This document shows positions 48,407 through 59,351 of a stretch of 64,000 nucleotides of DNA, piece after piece; positions within the stretch are counted from its first letter, which is position 1; every line of letters starts with the position of its first letter. The stretch is from Polynucleobacter nymphae. GTDB lineage: Bacteria > Pseudomonadota > Gammaproteobacteria > Burkholderiales > Burkholderiaceae. The stretch covers positions 1,302,001 to 1,366,000 of the forward strand of contig NZ_JACVPA010000001.1 in assembly GCF_018882155.1 (NCBI RefSeq), in the 5' to 3' direction. Below the pieces are notes generated by a model. The model searched no databases, had not been told where the DNA came from, and was given only the letters and a program-made list of their open reading frames with translations. A program made the position numbers and the translations under genes.

Positions 48407-49315
48407 ATGGGTGATATTCGTAAAGTGATCTTCGAAGAAAACAAGCTAGAGAAAAAACTCTGTCGCTTAGTTGGCCAAGCTATTGGCGACTTTGGCATGA
48501 TTGAAGACGGAGATAAGGTGATGGTATGTGTTTCTGGTGGCAAAGATAGTTATGCCATGCTAGATATCTTGATGAAATTACGCGAACGCGCGCCGATCAA
48601 CTTTGAGATCGTAGCCGTTAATCTTGATCAGAAGCAGCCTAATTTTCCAGCAGAAATACTTCCCAATTATTTAAAAAGTCTGGGCGTCCAGTTTCACATT
48701 GAAGAGCAAGATACCTATAGCATTGTGAAGCGTGTTATTCCAGAGGGTAAGACGACTTGTGGTTTGTGCTCCCGTTTGCGTCGGGGTATTTTGTATCGCG
48801 TAGCAGATGAGCTGGGTGCTACCAAGATTGCCTTGGGGCATCACCGCGATGACATCTTAGAAACTTTGATGCTCAATATGTTCTATGCAGGCAAGTTAAA
48901 AGGTATGCCGCCTAAGCTACGCTCTGATGATGGTAAACATATTGTCATACGTCCTTTGGCTTATGTTCCTGAGAAATTATTAGAGCGTTATGCAGTAGAT
49001 ATGAACTTCCCAATTATTCCTTGTGATCTGTGTGGCAGTCAGCCTAATCTTCAGCGCCAAGTGATGAAGGAAATGTTACGTGACTGGGAGAAAAAGCACC
49101 CTGGTCGAGTAGAAAATCTTTTTCGTTCAATGCACCATATCGTCCCATCCCATTTGATGGATGGGGAGGCTTTTGATTTCCAAAACTTAGAGATTTCTAC
49201 AGAGCTATCTGGCATCGCCGCTAGATCCTCTGGTGATAAGGCGATTGATGAGGCTGAATTAGACGAATTGGCTTGCGGAACCCTTATTCAAGGGACTTAT
49301 AATCCCCCTTTATGA
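48407..49315 (+). CDS. ttcA: tRNA 2-thiocytidine(32) synthetase
   Basis: 302 residues. PP-loop SGGKDS at 43-48; two CxxC pairs, Cys118/Cys121 (TTCGLC) and Cys206/Cys209 (PCDLC), bind the [4Fe-4S] cluster. ATP-dependent thiolation of cytidine 32 in tRNA. Its stop overlaps the start of glmU by four bases. Confidence 0.96.
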   Translation: MGDIRKVIFEENKLEKKLCRLVGQAIGDFGMIEDGDKVMVCVSGGKDSYAMLDILMKLRERAPINFEIVAVNLDQKQPNFPAEILPNYLKSLGVQFHIEEQDTYSIVKRVIPEGKTTCGLCSRLRRGILYRVADELGATKIALGHHRDDILETLMLNMFYAGKLKGMPPKLRSDDGKHIVIRPLAYVPEKLLERYAVDMNFPIIPCDLCGSQPNLQRQVMKEMLRDWEKKHPGRVENLFRSMHHIVPSHLMDGEAFDFQNLEISTELSGIAARSSGDKAIDEAELDELACGTLIQGTYNPPL

Positions 49316-50787
49316 ATATCGTCATATTGGCTGCGGGGCAAGGAAAGCGGATGAAATCCGCCTTGCCCAAGGTCCTGCAAACTTTAGCAGGTAAACCACT
49401 ACTTCAGCATGTCCTTAGTACAGCACTATCCTTACAAAATAAACAGACTAAAACTGGCCCAATTGTGGTGGTTGGACATGGAGCTTCCGACGTTAAAGCT
49501 TTCCTGGAGAATACGAGTAAAGCCGATCCCAGTTTTAGTAAAGTGAGCACGGTTCTCCAGGCTGAGCAAAAAGGTACAGGGCATGCACTCTTGCAGGCAC
49601 TTCCAAAACTAGATTTGCAAGAACCTACTTTGGTTCTGTATGGCGATGTCCCGCTGACTACTAAAAAGACTTTGAGTAAGTTGGTTAAATTAGCTGACGG
49701 TGTGCGTGGCGAAGATTCTGCTTTGGCATTACTAACCCAAAACCTTAGCAATCCAAAAGGGTACGGTCGTATCGTGCGTGATGCAGACGGATCCGTTAGA
49801 GAGATCGTTGAAGAAAAAGACGCAAGTGCTGCACAAAAAGCGCTACAAGAAATTAATACCGGCATCATGGTGTTACCAACGAATGCATTAAAGAAGTGGC
49901 TCAAAGCATTGCGTGCTAGCAATGCACAGGGTGAGTACTATTTAACTGATGTGATTGCGATGGCAGTTAAAGATGGTGTGCCTATTCGTACTACACAAGC
50001 AGATGAAGAATTTGAAACTATCGGCATCAATAGTCGTGATCAACTAGCCTCCCTCGAGCGTACACACCAATTGAGCATTGCGAATCAATTAATGGATGCG
50101 GGCGTATCACTTGCTGATCCTGCGCGTATTGACGTGCGCGGTATCCTTGAGTGTGGGACTGATGTTTTCATTGACGTGGGCTGTGTCTTTGAGGGTTGTG
50201 TTTCTTTGGCTTCCGGTACAAAGGTTGGCCCTTACTGTGTGATTCGCAATAGCGTGATTGGCAAATCTGTAGCAGTGCACGCATACAGCCATATTGACGG
50301 CGCTAAAGTAGGCAATCAATCAGTGATTGGCCCATATGCACGTTTACGCCCAGGCGCTGACTTATCCAATGACGTTCACATTGGTAACTTTGTTGAAGTC
50401 AAGAACAGCAAGATTGCGGCCAATAGTAAGGCAAATCATTTGTCCTACGTAGGCGATTCCATTGTTGGATCCAGAGTCAATATTGGTGCTGGCACGATTA
50501 CTTGTAATTACGATGGCGTGAACAAGCACCAGACCATTATTGAAGATGATGTCTTTATTGGTTCAGATACGCAGTTGGTTGCTCCGGTGCGCGTTGGACG
50601 TGGCGCTACATTAGGTGCAGGCACAACTCTGACAAAAGATGCGCCTGCAAATCAGTTGACTGTATCAAGAGCTCGGCAAGTTTCTTTGCAGTGGAAGCGA
50701 CCTGTGAAGCAAGCAATAAAACCTGTTGCAAAGAAGGCAGCGAATAAGAAGGCAGCTGTTAAAAAAACCGCAAAGGGTAAAAAATAA
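49312..50787 (+). CDS. glmU: bifunctional GlmU, with a Lys/Ala-rich C-terminal tail
   Basis: 491 residues. The N-terminal uridyltransferase domain ([20 protein letters not shown]) and the C-terminal left-handed beta-helix acetyltransferase domain (hexapeptide repeats, [10 protein letters not shown]) make UDP-GlcNAc from GlcN-1-P. After the usual end (SLQWKRPVK) there are about 25 further residues of Lys, Ala and Pro, like a histone H1 tail. Ends on the ATG of glmS with a one-base overlap. Confidence 0.95.
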   Translation: MNIVILAAGQGKRMKSALPKVLQTLAGKPLLQHVLSTALSLQNKQTKTGPIVVVGHGASDVKAFLENTSKADPSFSKVSTVLQAEQKGTGHALLQALPKLDLQEPTLVLYGDVPLTTKKTLSKLVKLADGVRGEDSALALLTQNLSNPKGYGRIVRDADGSVREIVEEKDASAAQKALQEINTGIMVLPTNALKKWLKALRASNAQGEYYLTDVIAMAVKDGVPIRTTQADEEFETIGINSRDQLASLERTHQLSIANQLMDAGVSLADPARIDVRGILECGTDVFIDVGCVFEGCVSLASGTKVGPYCVIRNSVIGKSVAVHAYSHIDGAKVGNQSVIGPYARLRPGADLSNDVHIGNFVEVKNSKIAANSKANHLSYVGDSIVGSRVNIGAGTITCNYDGVNKHQTIIEDDVFIGSDTQLVAPVRVGRGATLGAGTTLTKDAPANQLTVSRARQVSLQWKRPVKQAIKPVAKKAANKKAAVKKTAKGKK

Positions 50788-52619
50788 TGTGCGGTATTGT
50801 TGGCGCAGCATCCCATCAAAATATTGTTGATATTCTGGTTGAGGGCTTACGCCGTCTTGAGTACCGTGGTTATGACTCCTGTGGTTTTGCAGTCATTAAT
50901 GGCAATGACGCCAAGCACCCAATTGAAAGAGCTCGTACTACGGCCCGTGTTTCTGAATTAGCTGATCAGGGAAAAGAGTTTATTGGCACCATTGGTATTG
51001 CCCATACACGTTGGGCCACACATGGCAAGCCAGATACGCAAAATGCACATCCTCATATTTCTAATGGATTAGTTGCAGTGGTGCATAACGGCATTATTGA
51101 GAACTATGAAAATTTACGTACAGAGTTGATAGCCGCTGGTTATATTTTCACCTCTGAGACCGATACTGAAGTGATTGCTCATTTGATTCATCAGCAATAT
51201 GTTGCTGGCGGTCAAGAGGATCTTGCTCAATCTGTCAGAGCAGTCTTGCCTAAATTGCAAGGCGCATATGCGATTGGTGTAATCGCTCAAGATAAGCCAA
51301 CTAAGCTCATAGGTGCTCGCGCTGGCTCGCCTTTAGTAGTAGCGTTGGGTGAGCATGAAAACTTTTTAGCCTCAGATGCTCTTGCCTTAGCTGGGCGCGC
51401 TAGTTCAATGATGTATTTAGAGGAAGGTGATATTGCTATCTTGCAGGCAGATAGTGCGCAAGTAATCGACCAATCTGGAAAGTCTGTACAAAGAGATCGT
51501 AAGCCGATGCCTGCGCAGGCTGACTCTGTGGATCTTGGCCCCTATCAGCATTACATGCAAAAAGAGATCTTTGAGCAACCTAGGGCAATTGGCGATACTT
51601 TGGCCAATATTACTTCTTTTGGTCCAGAGTTATTTGGCGCAAGCGCCCAAGATTGGAAGGCGTTTGATCAAATCCTGATCTTGGCATGCGGGACAAGTTA
51701 CTACTCTGCATGCGTTGCTAAATATTGGTTAGAAGATATCGCAGGTATTCCAACTCAAGTAGAGATTGCTAGTGAGTATCGTTATCGCAGCACAGTGCCT
51801 AATCCAAAGACGCTGATTGTAGTGGTTTCTCAATCAGGCGAGACAGCAGATACTTTGGCAGCATTGCGCCACGCCAAGTCTCTTGGTCATCGTTATACAT
51901 TAGCAATTTGTAACGTTGCTAGCAGTGCAATGGTTCGTGAAACCAATTGGCATTTTTTAACCAAAGCTGGCACTGAGATTGGTGTTGCATCTACCAAGGC
52001 ATTTACAACACAGTTACTGGCCTTATATCTCTTAGCAGTCTCTATCGCAAAACGTGCAGGAAAAATTTCTGCGGAGAATGAAAAAGAGCTTCTTCGAGAA
52101 TTACGCCATCTTCCCAAAGCCTTGAATGCGGTATTGGCTCTTGAGCCACAAATCATTGCTTGGAGTGAAGCGTTTTCTAAATGTGAAAATGCTCTGTTCT
52201 TGGGTCGCGGTTTGCATTACCCAATCGCACTTGAGGGTGCATTGAAGTTAAAAGAGATTTCATATATTCATGCTGAGGCCTATCCTGCTGGCGAGTTAAA
52301 GCACGGCCCATTAGCACTAGTAACCGATAAGATGCCCGTAGTGACTGTTGCGCCTAATGATGTTCTATTGGAAAAACTCAAGTCCAATATGCAAGAAGTT
52401 AAAGCGCGTGGCGGGAAGTTATATGTTTTTGCTGATCAAGATACGCATATTGTTAGTGCTGAGGGAATTAATGTCATCCGCTTGCCTGAGCATTACGGCA
52501 ATCTCTCCCCAATTTTGCATGTGGTGCCCCTGCAGTTATTGGCATATCACACAGCTTGCGCACGCGGCACTGATGTTGATAAGCCAAGAAACTTAGCTAA
52601 GAGCGTCACGGTCGAATAA
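50787..52619 (+). CDS. glmS: glutamine--fructose-6-phosphate aminotransferase
   Basis: 610 residues. The N-terminal nucleophile Cys2 (MCGIVGA), the glutaminase domain, two SIS isomerase domains ([17 protein letters not shown]) and the C-terminal [13 protein letters not shown] are complete. First step of amino sugar synthesis, directly coupled to glmU. No glmS ribozyme is seen upstream, as expected outside Firmicutes. Confidence 0.97.
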   Translation: MCGIVGAASHQNIVDILVEGLRRLEYRGYDSCGFAVINGNDAKHPIERARTTARVSELADQGKEFIGTIGIAHTRWATHGKPDTQNAHPHISNGLVAVVHNGIIENYENLRTELIAAGYIFTSETDTEVIAHLIHQQYVAGGQEDLAQSVRAVLPKLQGAYAIGVIAQDKPTKLIGARAGSPLVVALGEHENFLASDALALAGRASSMMYLEEGDIAILQADSAQVIDQSGKSVQRDRKPMPAQADSVDLGPYQHYMQKEIFEQPRAIGDTLANITSFGPELFGASAQDWKAFDQILILACGTSYYSACVAKYWLEDIAGIPTQVEIASEYRYRSTVPNPKTLIVVVSQSGETADTLAALRHAKSLGHRYTLAICNVASSAMVRETNWHFLTKAGTEIGVASTKAFTTQLLALYLLAVSIAKRAGKISAENEKELLRELRHLPKALNAVLALEPQIIAWSEAFSKCENALFLGRGLHYPIALEGALKLKEISYIHAEAYPAGELKHGPLALVTDKMPVVTVAPNDVLLEKLKSNMQEVKARGGKLYVFADQDTHIVSAEGINVIRLPEHYGNLSPILHVVPLQLLAYHTACARGTDVDKPRNLAKSVTVE

Positions 52620-52735
52620 TTTTTAAGTTTGTCTTTAGCTCAATTCGAATAATAAATTTAAGTAGTTAAATCAGGACTTTACGAGGTCGTGACAGTATTT
52701 TTGTGTTCAAATAGACCTTATAAAAAGGATATTTG

Positions 52736-54286
52736 TTGCAATTCATGTTTCTGTCGAAATTGGTATCACCCTTACGTTTAAATTTACTTCTGTTGATTTG
52801 CACAGGAGTGCTATCTGCGTGTGCGGTTGGCCCAGACTTTAAGCAACCCGATCCTCCGAAGACTTCAGGCTATACCGATAGACCACTTCCCCAAAAATTA
52901 ACAACAGCGCCTGGCGTACCCGGTGGAACTACGCAAGAATTCGCAGAGGGTGCTGACATAGAGGCTGAATGGTGGCAGCTGTATCAGTCTCCAGAGCTAG
53001 ATGCACTCATTAAAAAAGCCCTCCAGCAAAGCCCAAACTTAGGCGCTGCTGATGCAGCACTACGCGCTGCACAAGAAAACGTCAATGCCCAAATTGGAGG
53101 GCAATATTTTCCAGCAGTAGGTTTAGGTGGTGCTGCTACGCGTCAGCTACAACCATCAGCAATTTATGGTCTTCCATACGGCTCTGATACTTACAATCTT
53201 TTGAATACCTCTGTCAATGTAACTTATAAGTTAGATGTCTTTGGTGGCGCACGACGAGCTGTAGAGGGTGCTAGAGCCAAAGCAGAGGTTGCGCAATTTC
53301 AGTTAGAAGGGGCTTACCTTTCATTAACTGCCAATGTTGTAACTGGCGCAGTCAAAGAGGCGTCGCTACGTGCACAAATGCAGGCAACTGAAGAAATCTT
53401 AAAGGCTCAAATCAATTTTGCAGAGATGACAGAAAAGCAATTAAATATTGGAACAGTGAATAAAGTTGACCTCACCTCTCAACTAACATTAGTGGCAAGT
53501 TCACAAGTTGATTTATTTAATTACGAGCGTAATTTAGCATTTGCTCGTAATCAGTTAGCAGTGCTAGTTGGTGAGCTACCTAGTAATGCCAATATTTCGA
53601 AGTTCGATCTTTCTAATTTACATTTACCCGAGAAACTACCGCTTTCAGTACCATCAAGCTTGGTACGTCAGCGTCCTGATGTACGTGCAGCAGAAGCAAT
53701 GATTAAATCAACTAATGCCTTGGTAGGCGTTGCTACCGCAAATTTGTTGCCACAATTTAATATCACGGGTGCAATTGGATCTGCAGCTCTGTCTTCAGCA
53801 AATCTATTCGGGCCTAATGCCGCATTGTGGTCAATTGCCGGTGGAATATTTCAGCCCTTGTTTCAGGGTGGTCAACTCTTAGCTCAGCGTCGAGGCGCAA
53901 TTGCTAATTATGAACAAGCGGTTTATCAGTATCAAGCCACAGTGTTAAAGGCCTTTCAGGAAGTTGCGGATGCATTGCGCGCACTTGAAACTGGAGCGCA
54001 AGCACTCAAGGCAGCATCAGATGCAGAGCGTTATGCCTATGAGACCTTAGACCTAGTTGAGCAACAATATAAATTGGGTACTGCCAGTTATTTAGCAGTT
54101 CTGTATTACCAAAATCAGTATCAACAAGCTAAAGTGAAATCAGTCGCGGCCCAAGCAACTCGTTTTTCTGATACTGCAGCATTATTTACAGCATTGGGCG
54201 GCGGCTGGTGGAATCGTGAAGGCCCTGCCTTTAAACCAAAAGACATAGCGAACAAAGACCAAAATGAAACTTCTGGAAAAAATTAA
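52736..54286 (+). CDS. outer-membrane efflux lipoprotein, NodT family
   Basis: About 516 residues. The lipobox LSAC follows a hydrophobic signal, so the mature protein begins with a lipidated Cys; CAVGPDFKQP is the classical NodT/OprM start. Two outer-membrane efflux repeats contain the coiled-coil helices (residues ~90-290 and ~300-495). It is the TolC-type channel of the RND pump below. AGGA at 52726-52729 favours the TTG at 52736, but the ATG at 52745 is possible. Overlaps the adaptor by 23 bases. Confidence 0.9.
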   Translation: MQFMFLSKLVSPLRLNLLLLICTGVLSACAVGPDFKQPDPPKTSGYTDRPLPQKLTTAPGVPGGTTQEFAEGADIEAEWWQLYQSPELDALIKKALQQSPNLGAADAALRAAQENVNAQIGGQYFPAVGLGGAATRQLQPSAIYGLPYGSDTYNLLNTSVNVTYKLDVFGGARRAVEGARAKAEVAQFQLEGAYLSLTANVVTGAVKEASLRAQMQATEEILKAQINFAEMTEKQLNIGTVNKVDLTSQLTLVASSQVDLFNYERNLAFARNQLAVLVGELPSNANISKFDLSNLHLPEKLPLSVPSSLVRQRPDVRAAEAMIKSTNALVGVATANLLPQFNITGAIGSAALSSANLFGPNAALWSIAGGIFQPLFQGGQLLAQRRGAIANYEQAVYQYQATVLKAFQEVADALRALETGAQALKAASDAERYAYETLDLVEQQYKLGTASYLAVLYYQNQYQQAKVKSVAAQATRFSDTAALFTALGGGWWNREGPAFKPKDIANKDQNETSGKN

Positions 54287-55595
54287 AAACAAACTCATTT
54301 CCCTGGTTCTGGCCTTATGGACATGGCTTAAGTTGCGGGCAGTAGAGTGGAAGTTGCGCGAGAAAGCGCTTGCTCTCTGGGAAAAGATAAAAGCCTTTTG
54401 GAGTCGCATGGGTCAAAAATGGCGCGCTACAAAGGCTTATAAAAAGCTCATGGCAATGGAGCCCTTGCAGCGTCGTATGACCATCATGTTGTGCGGTGTT
54501 TTTTTATTGCTAGGTTTGATTTTTGCCATCAATCAATTAAAGACTGCTATGTTTAACTATTTTGTCTCTGGAAGGGGTTTGCCTCCAGCGACTGTTTCAA
54601 CGATGGTTATCTCTACTTCTGAATGGCAGCCCAAACTGAGTAGTGTTGGTAACGTTCGTGCGTTTAGAGGTGTTGAGTTAAGTACTGAAATTAGCGGACT
54701 GGTGGTCGCTGTACCAATTAAGTCTGGTCAGGATGTTAAAGAAGGCAATTTATTAATTAAATTAAATGACGCATCTGATGTTGCACAACTGAAGTCTTTG
54801 AAAGCAATGGCTGATCTTGCGAAAGTCATTAATGAGCGCGATAGACAGCAGCTAGCAATTCAGGCAATTAGTAAAAACGTATTTGATACCAGCGCTGCAG
54901 ATGCTAAGTCTAAGCAGGCTCAGGTTGAGTCACAGATCGCATTAGTGGCAAAGAAGAATCTAACGGCCCCATTCAGTGGGCGGGTTGGTATCGTATCGAT
55001 TAATCCCGGTCAGTACATTAATCCAGGCGACAAGCTTTTAACATTACAAACTTTAGATCCTATATTTGTTGATTTCAACTTACCCCAAAGTAATGCTGAG
55101 CAAATTCAGGTGGGTCAAGAAGTCTTTGTGACAACGGATGCATTTAAAGATGCAAGCTTTACAGGCAAGATTACGGCTGTTAGTCCAAAAGTTGATACTA
55201 ACACTCGAAATATTCAAGTTGAGGCACAGCTTGCGAATCCGGATAAAAAAATTCTTCCGGGGATGTTTGCTAATGTAAACATCAAGCTAGGTGATCAAGT
55301 GAAATTGCTCACCTTGCCACAAACAGCGGTAACTTATAACCCTTACGGTTCAACGGTGTTTATTGCCAAGCCTACCGGTAAGAAAGATAAGCAAGGTAAT
55401 CCAGTATTAGAGGCCCAACAGGTATTCGTTACTACTGGGACCACTCGTGGTGATCAAGTAGCAATTCTAAAAGGGGTTGAAGAGGGTGCAACTGTAGTTA
55501 CCAGCGGCCAGTTAAAGCTTAAGAACGGTACACCGCTCATTATCAATAATAAGGTGCAACCTGCAAATTCGCCTGATCCCAAGCCGCAGGAATAA
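54264..55595 (+). CDS. RND efflux periplasmic adaptor with long amphipathic N-terminus
   Basis: 443 residues. Membrane-fusion protein: after a transmembrane helix (about 70-93) come the lipoyl/hairpin/beta-barrel domains (ISGLVVAVPIKSGQDVKEGN; NPGQYINPGD; VDTNTRNIQVEA). Adaptors of this group usually start just before the helix, at a point like the ATG at 54453 (MEPLQRRMTIM). Here about 63 residues precede it, rich in Trp, Lys and Leu and predicted to be amphipathic helix. The annotated start overlaps the OMP gene, so the shorter start must also be considered. Confidence 0.88.
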   Translation: MKLLEKIKNKLISLVLALWTWLKLRAVEWKLREKALALWEKIKAFWSRMGQKWRATKAYKKLMAMEPLQRRMTIMLCGVFLLLGLIFAINQLKTAMFNYFVSGRGLPPATVSTMVISTSEWQPKLSSVGNVRAFRGVELSTEISGLVVAVPIKSGQDVKEGNLLIKLNDASDVAQLKSLKAMADLAKVINERDRQQLAIQAISKNVFDTSAADAKSKQAQVESQIALVAKKNLTAPFSGRVGIVSINPGQYINPGDKLLTLQTLDPIFVDFNLPQSNAEQIQVGQEVFVTTDAFKDASFTGKITAVSPKVDTNTRNIQVEAQLANPDKKILPGMFANVNIKLGDQVKLLTLPQTAVTYNPYGSTVFIAKPTGKKDKQGNPVLEAQQVFVTTGTTRGDQVAILKGVEEGATVVTSGQLKLKNGTPLIINNKVQPANSPDPKPQE

Positions 55596-55602
55596 TTAGC
55601 CC

Positions 55603-58600
55603 ATGAATTGGACTGATATCTTTATTCGCAGGCCAGTACTTTCACTGGTAGTGAGCGCACTTGTGCTCGTATTTGGTTTGAAAGCAATCGGTTCCTTGCC
55701 AGTCAACCAGTATCCACAAACTCAGAACGCAGTTGTCACGATCAGTACTGCTTACTATGGCGCGGATCCAGAAACGATTGCTGGTTTTATTACGCAGCCA
55801 CTTGAAGCCTCTATTGCACAGGCACAAGGCATTGATTACTTATCCTCAACTAGCGTAAGTGGTATATCCACAATTACCGCTACCTTGAAGTTGAACTACG
55901 ACTCAAACTCAGCATTAACTCAGATTCAAACGCAAATTAGCGCAGTTAAAAATCAACTACCACCCCAGGCTCAGCAGCCAATACTGACAGTTCAGATTGG
56001 GCAGTCGACTGCAGCGATGTATATGGGTTTCTATAGTGACCAGCTTCCTAATAATGCGATCACTGATTATTTATTGCGGGTTGTAAAGCCAAAACTGGAT
56101 TCAGTTGAGGGCGTCCAAAATGCCGAAATTATTGGGGGTAGAAAATTTGCACTGCGTGCATGGCTAGACCGCGAGAAGATGGCTGGACTTGGGATTGGTG
56201 CTGATGATGTATTTTCTGCGATGTCTGCAAATAACTATTTGTCAGCAGTGGGGAGTACCAAGGGTGATATGGTTGCCGTTGATCTAGTTGCTGGAACGGA
56301 CTTACATACCCTAGAGGAATTTCGTAAGCTAGTTGTTAAAAAAGATGGCGTCAATATCGTCTACTTAGATCAAGTAGCAACAGTCTCATTGGGCTCTGAA
56401 GATTACAACACTAATGTAGCTTTTAGTGGCAAGAGGTCTGTATTTATTGGCATTAAGGTTGCCCCTCAGGCTAATTTATTGGATGTTGCACAGCGCGTAA
56501 GAGACGCGGTCCCCCCTATTCAGCAGCAGCTACCAATCGGCATGACTGGCAAGATCGTTTATGACTCTACTAAATTCATTACTAGCTCTATTGACGAAGT
56601 AGTTTTGACATTAATCGAGGCCTTAGTAATTGTTACGGCTGTGATTTATCTTTTCTTGGGTAGCGTGCGTGCGGTTGCTGTACCAGTGATTGCTATGCCA
56701 CTCTCTCTGATTGGCACATTTTTTTTAATGCAGATTCTGGGCTACTCAATTAATTTATTGACACTCTTAGCCTTAGTTTTAGCGATTGGCCTGGTAGTTG
56801 ACGATGCCATCATCGTAGTTGAAAACGTCGATCGTCATATGAAGGAAGGCAAATCTCCGCTAGAGGCCTCGTTGATTGCTGCTCGCGAGCTAGGCAGCCC
56901 TATTTTGGCAATGACGGTTGTCCTGATTGCGGTGTATATCCCAATTGGTTTCCAGGGTGGATTAACTGGCGCACTTTTCACAGAATTTGCTTTTACTTTA
57001 GCCAGTGCAGTTGCTGTCTCTGGCTTGATTGCATTAACACTTTCGCCGATGATGTGTTCACGCATCTTTACGGAAAAGCAAGAGACATCTTCTTTTGTGC
57101 AAAAGATTGATCGGGTTTTTGACAGGATTCATCATGGTTACCAAAGCACTTTGCGAGATTTATTAAGCACATGGCAGGTCATTATTGTGATGGGCGTAAT
57201 TTTACTGGGTGGTGTTGCTTACCTCTATGCTACTGCGCGCACGGAGCTAGCCCCAACCGAAGATCAAGGGATTGTTTTGATGCAGGCATCTGGTCCGCCT
57301 AATAGTACGGTTAATCAAATGCAAACCTATGCCGATCAAATTTATGCGATTGCAAGTGCAGAGCCAGACTATGAGCAGGCCTTTCAAATCACTAGTCCAA
57401 CTTCAAGCTTTGGCGGCATCATATTAAAAGATTGGATGGAGCGGAGTCGTAATGCCACGAAGTTCCAACAAGATATGCAGCAGAAGTGGAATACGATTGC
57501 TGGTGTACGCGTAGCAGCCTTTCAGTTTCCCGCTTTGCCTGGAGCACAGGGCTTGCCAGTACAAGTGGTTATTAATACTACGGAATCATACGATCAGCTT
57601 AACGAGGTCTCTCAGGCGGTATTAGATAAAGCCCGTCGTTCTGGGCACTTCTTCTTTGTGGATTCAGATTTAAAGATTGATAAGCCTCAAGATGTTCTAG
57701 TCATTGATCGCGAGAAAGTGGCTGCCTTGGGCATGACCCAGCAACAAGTGGGCTCCGCATTATCTGCTGCCTTGGGTGGTGGGTATGTGAATTACTTCTC
57801 AGTAGCAGGAAGATCATATCGGGTGATCCCACAAGTAAAACAGACTGATCGCTTAAACCCAGATCAGATATTGGATTACTACATTCGTACGCCAAGTGGC
57901 GCCATGATTCAGGCGCGGACGATTGCCAGCATTAAGCAGCGCGTTGTTCCTCAATCAATCAATCACTTTCAGCAATTAAATTCTGCCACGATTTCAGGTG
58001 TCAGCACACCCTTTATCTCCCAGGCTGACTTATTAGAGTTTATGCGTCAAACCTTAAAAGAGGTTGCACCTAGTGGTTACAACATGGACTATGCTGGCCC
58101 ATCACGCCAGTTCATGAATGAGTCCGGTGGCTTCTTAGTCACCATGTTCTTTGCAATCTTGATAGTCTTCTTAGTACTTGCTGCGCAGTTCGAAAGCTTT
58201 CGTGACCCAATCGTGATTTTGGTGTCGGTGCCGCTTGCTTTATTTGGTGCGTTGATCTTTATCAATTTAGGATTTACTACTTTGAATGTCTATACCCAAG
58301 TGGGCTTAGTCACACTCATGGGGCTCATCAGTAAGCATGGTATTTTGATTGTCCAATTTGCTAATGAGTTACAAGCAGCAGGCCGAAGTAAGTTAGATGC
58401 CATTGTTGAGGCAAGCAGCGTTCGTTTAAGGCCAATTTTGATGACAACGGCAGCAATGGTATTGGGCGTCTTGCCACTAGTGATTGCCTCTGGAGCGGGC
58501 GCCGCAGGCCGTCAATCCATGGGTATTGTGATCTTCACTGGTTTATCAATCGGCACATTATTTACTTTATTCGTGGTGCCTGCAATGTACCTCTTTATTG

Positions 58601-58638
58601 GCGCAGATCACCACGCGAAGAAGTTTAAGCAAGAGTAA
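55603..58638 (+). CDS. RND (HAE1 type) efflux permease
   Basis: 1011 residues, 12 transmembrane helices and two large periplasmic loops. The N-terminal FIRRPVLSLVVSALVLVFG and the proton-relay Asp pair in LAIGLVVDDAIIVVEN place it in the hydrophobe/amphiphile efflux-1 family (AcrB/MexF/MuxB relatives). Substrates cannot be deduced. Eight bases after the adaptor, giving a complete OMP-adaptor-permease operon. No regulator gene is adjacent. Confidence 0.93.
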   Translation: MNWTDIFIRRPVLSLVVSALVLVFGLKAIGSLPVNQYPQTQNAVVTISTAYYGADPETIAGFITQPLEASIAQAQGIDYLSSTSVSGISTITATLKLNYDSNSALTQIQTQISAVKNQLPPQAQQPILTVQIGQSTAAMYMGFYSDQLPNNAITDYLLRVVKPKLDSVEGVQNAEIIGGRKFALRAWLDREKMAGLGIGADDVFSAMSANNYLSAVGSTKGDMVAVDLVAGTDLHTLEEFRKLVVKKDGVNIVYLDQVATVSLGSEDYNTNVAFSGKRSVFIGIKVAPQANLLDVAQRVRDAVPPIQQQLPIGMTGKIVYDSTKFITSSIDEVVLTLIEALVIVTAVIYLFLGSVRAVAVPVIAMPLSLIGTFFLMQILGYSINLLTLLALVLAIGLVVDDAIIVVENVDRHMKEGKSPLEASLIAARELGSPILAMTVVLIAVYIPIGFQGGLTGALFTEFAFTLASAVAVSGLIALTLSPMMCSRIFTEKQETSSFVQKIDRVFDRIHHGYQSTLRDLLSTWQVIIVMGVILLGGVAYLYATARTELAPTEDQGIVLMQASGPPNSTVNQMQTYADQIYAIASAEPDYEQAFQITSPTSSFGGIILKDWMERSRNATKFQQDMQQKWNTIAGVRVAAFQFPALPGAQGLPVQVVINTTESYDQLNEVSQAVLDKARRSGHFFFVDSDLKIDKPQDVLVIDREKVAALGMTQQQVGSALSAALGGGYVNYFSVAGRSYRVIPQVKQTDRLNPDQILDYYIRTPSGAMIQARTIASIKQRVVPQSINHFQQLNSATISGVSTPFISQADLLEFMRQTLKEVAPSGYNMDYAGPSRQFMNESGGFLVTMFFAILIVFLVLAAQFESFRDPIVILVSVPLALFGALIFINLGFTTLNVYTQVGLVTLMGLISKHGILIVQFANELQAAGRSKLDAIVEASSVRLRPILMTTAAMVLGVLPLVIASGAGAAGRQSMGIVIFTGLSIGTLFTLFVVPAMYLFIGADHHAKKFKQE

Positions 58639-58656
58639 TGGTAAAAATTGATTGCC

Positions 58657-58686
58657 ACTCAATATCACTTATTAATGATATTGAGT
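58657..58686. terminator. hairpin at the end of the RND operon
   Basis: ACTCAATATCA (58657-58667) and TGATATTGAGT (58676-58686) form a perfect 11-bp stem with an 8-base loop, then TCTTTCT on the plus strand. It overlaps the 3' end of the convergent GST gene. Likely a terminator for the efflux operon. Confidence 0.65.
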
Positions 58687-59330
58687 TCTTTCTCCGCAAA
58701 TTCTTGAAAGTAAGTTTCGGCCTCAAGCTGTTTTAGCCAGCGATTAATATTTTTGAGATTGGCGCGTTCACCGGTTTGTTTCGGGAAAGCCTCGTTTAGC
58801 AAAATCCAACGATGAACACATAGGGCGAGGACAATATCGCCAATATGAAATCGTTCTCCTGAGCAATATGCTTGAGACTCTAGTGTTTGATTAAGCGAGC
58901 CAAATAATTGGTTTGTATCTTGATACGCTTTTTGAATACCAGCATGATCTTGCTCTGCTTCTGGAACCCTAGTAAGACCAATAAAGGTGGGGCGAAGCGC
59001 TGGCCAAAGAGTGCCAACTTGCCAATCCATCCACTTTTCGGAGTTGAACTGAGGGGCAGTGCCCGATGGGAAACGTTTGTTTTTATCGTACTGTGAAGCC
59101 AAGTAGCGCATGATGGTATTGGATTCCCAGAGCACGAGATCACCGTCTTCTAGGGTAGGCACCAAGCCATTCGGATTTAGTTTTAGGAATTCTGGCGAGC
59201 GAACTATGCCAAATTGCATCCCTGCGTCAATCCGCTCAAAGTCTTTACCTTCTTTCAGTCCCAATTCAGCAAGACACCACAATACTTTTTGAACATTGAT
59301 AGAACTTTTACGACCCCATAAACGCATCAT
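58665..59330 (-). CDS. glutathione S-transferase family protein
   Basis: 221 residues. N-terminal thioredoxin-like domain (SINVQKVLWCLAELGL; the catalytic region has Ser/Asn), ESNTIMRYLA gamma-glutamyl-binding signature, and an all-helical C-terminal domain with DIVLALCVHRW. Substrate unknown. Two ATGs stand together at the start. Flavin reductase gene lies 21 bases upstream in the same direction. Confidence 0.88.
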   Translation of the reverse strand: MMRLWGRKSSINVQKVLWCLAELGLKEGKDFERIDAGMQFGIVRSPEFLKLNPNGLVPTLEDGDLVLWESNTIMRYLASQYDKNKRFPSGTAPQFNSEKWMDWQVGTLWPALRPTFIGLTRVPEAEQDHAGIQKAYQDTNQLFGSLNQTLESQAYCSGERFHIGDIVLALCVHRWILLNEAFPKQTGERANLKNINRWLKQLEAETYFQEFAEKELNIINK

Positions 59331-59351
59331 GGCATTTCCTTGAAAGGCTAT

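Noticed and set aside
49404..49922. 172-codon minus-strand ORF inside glmU
   Set aside because: Antisense shadow of a conserved coding region with no recognisable domain.
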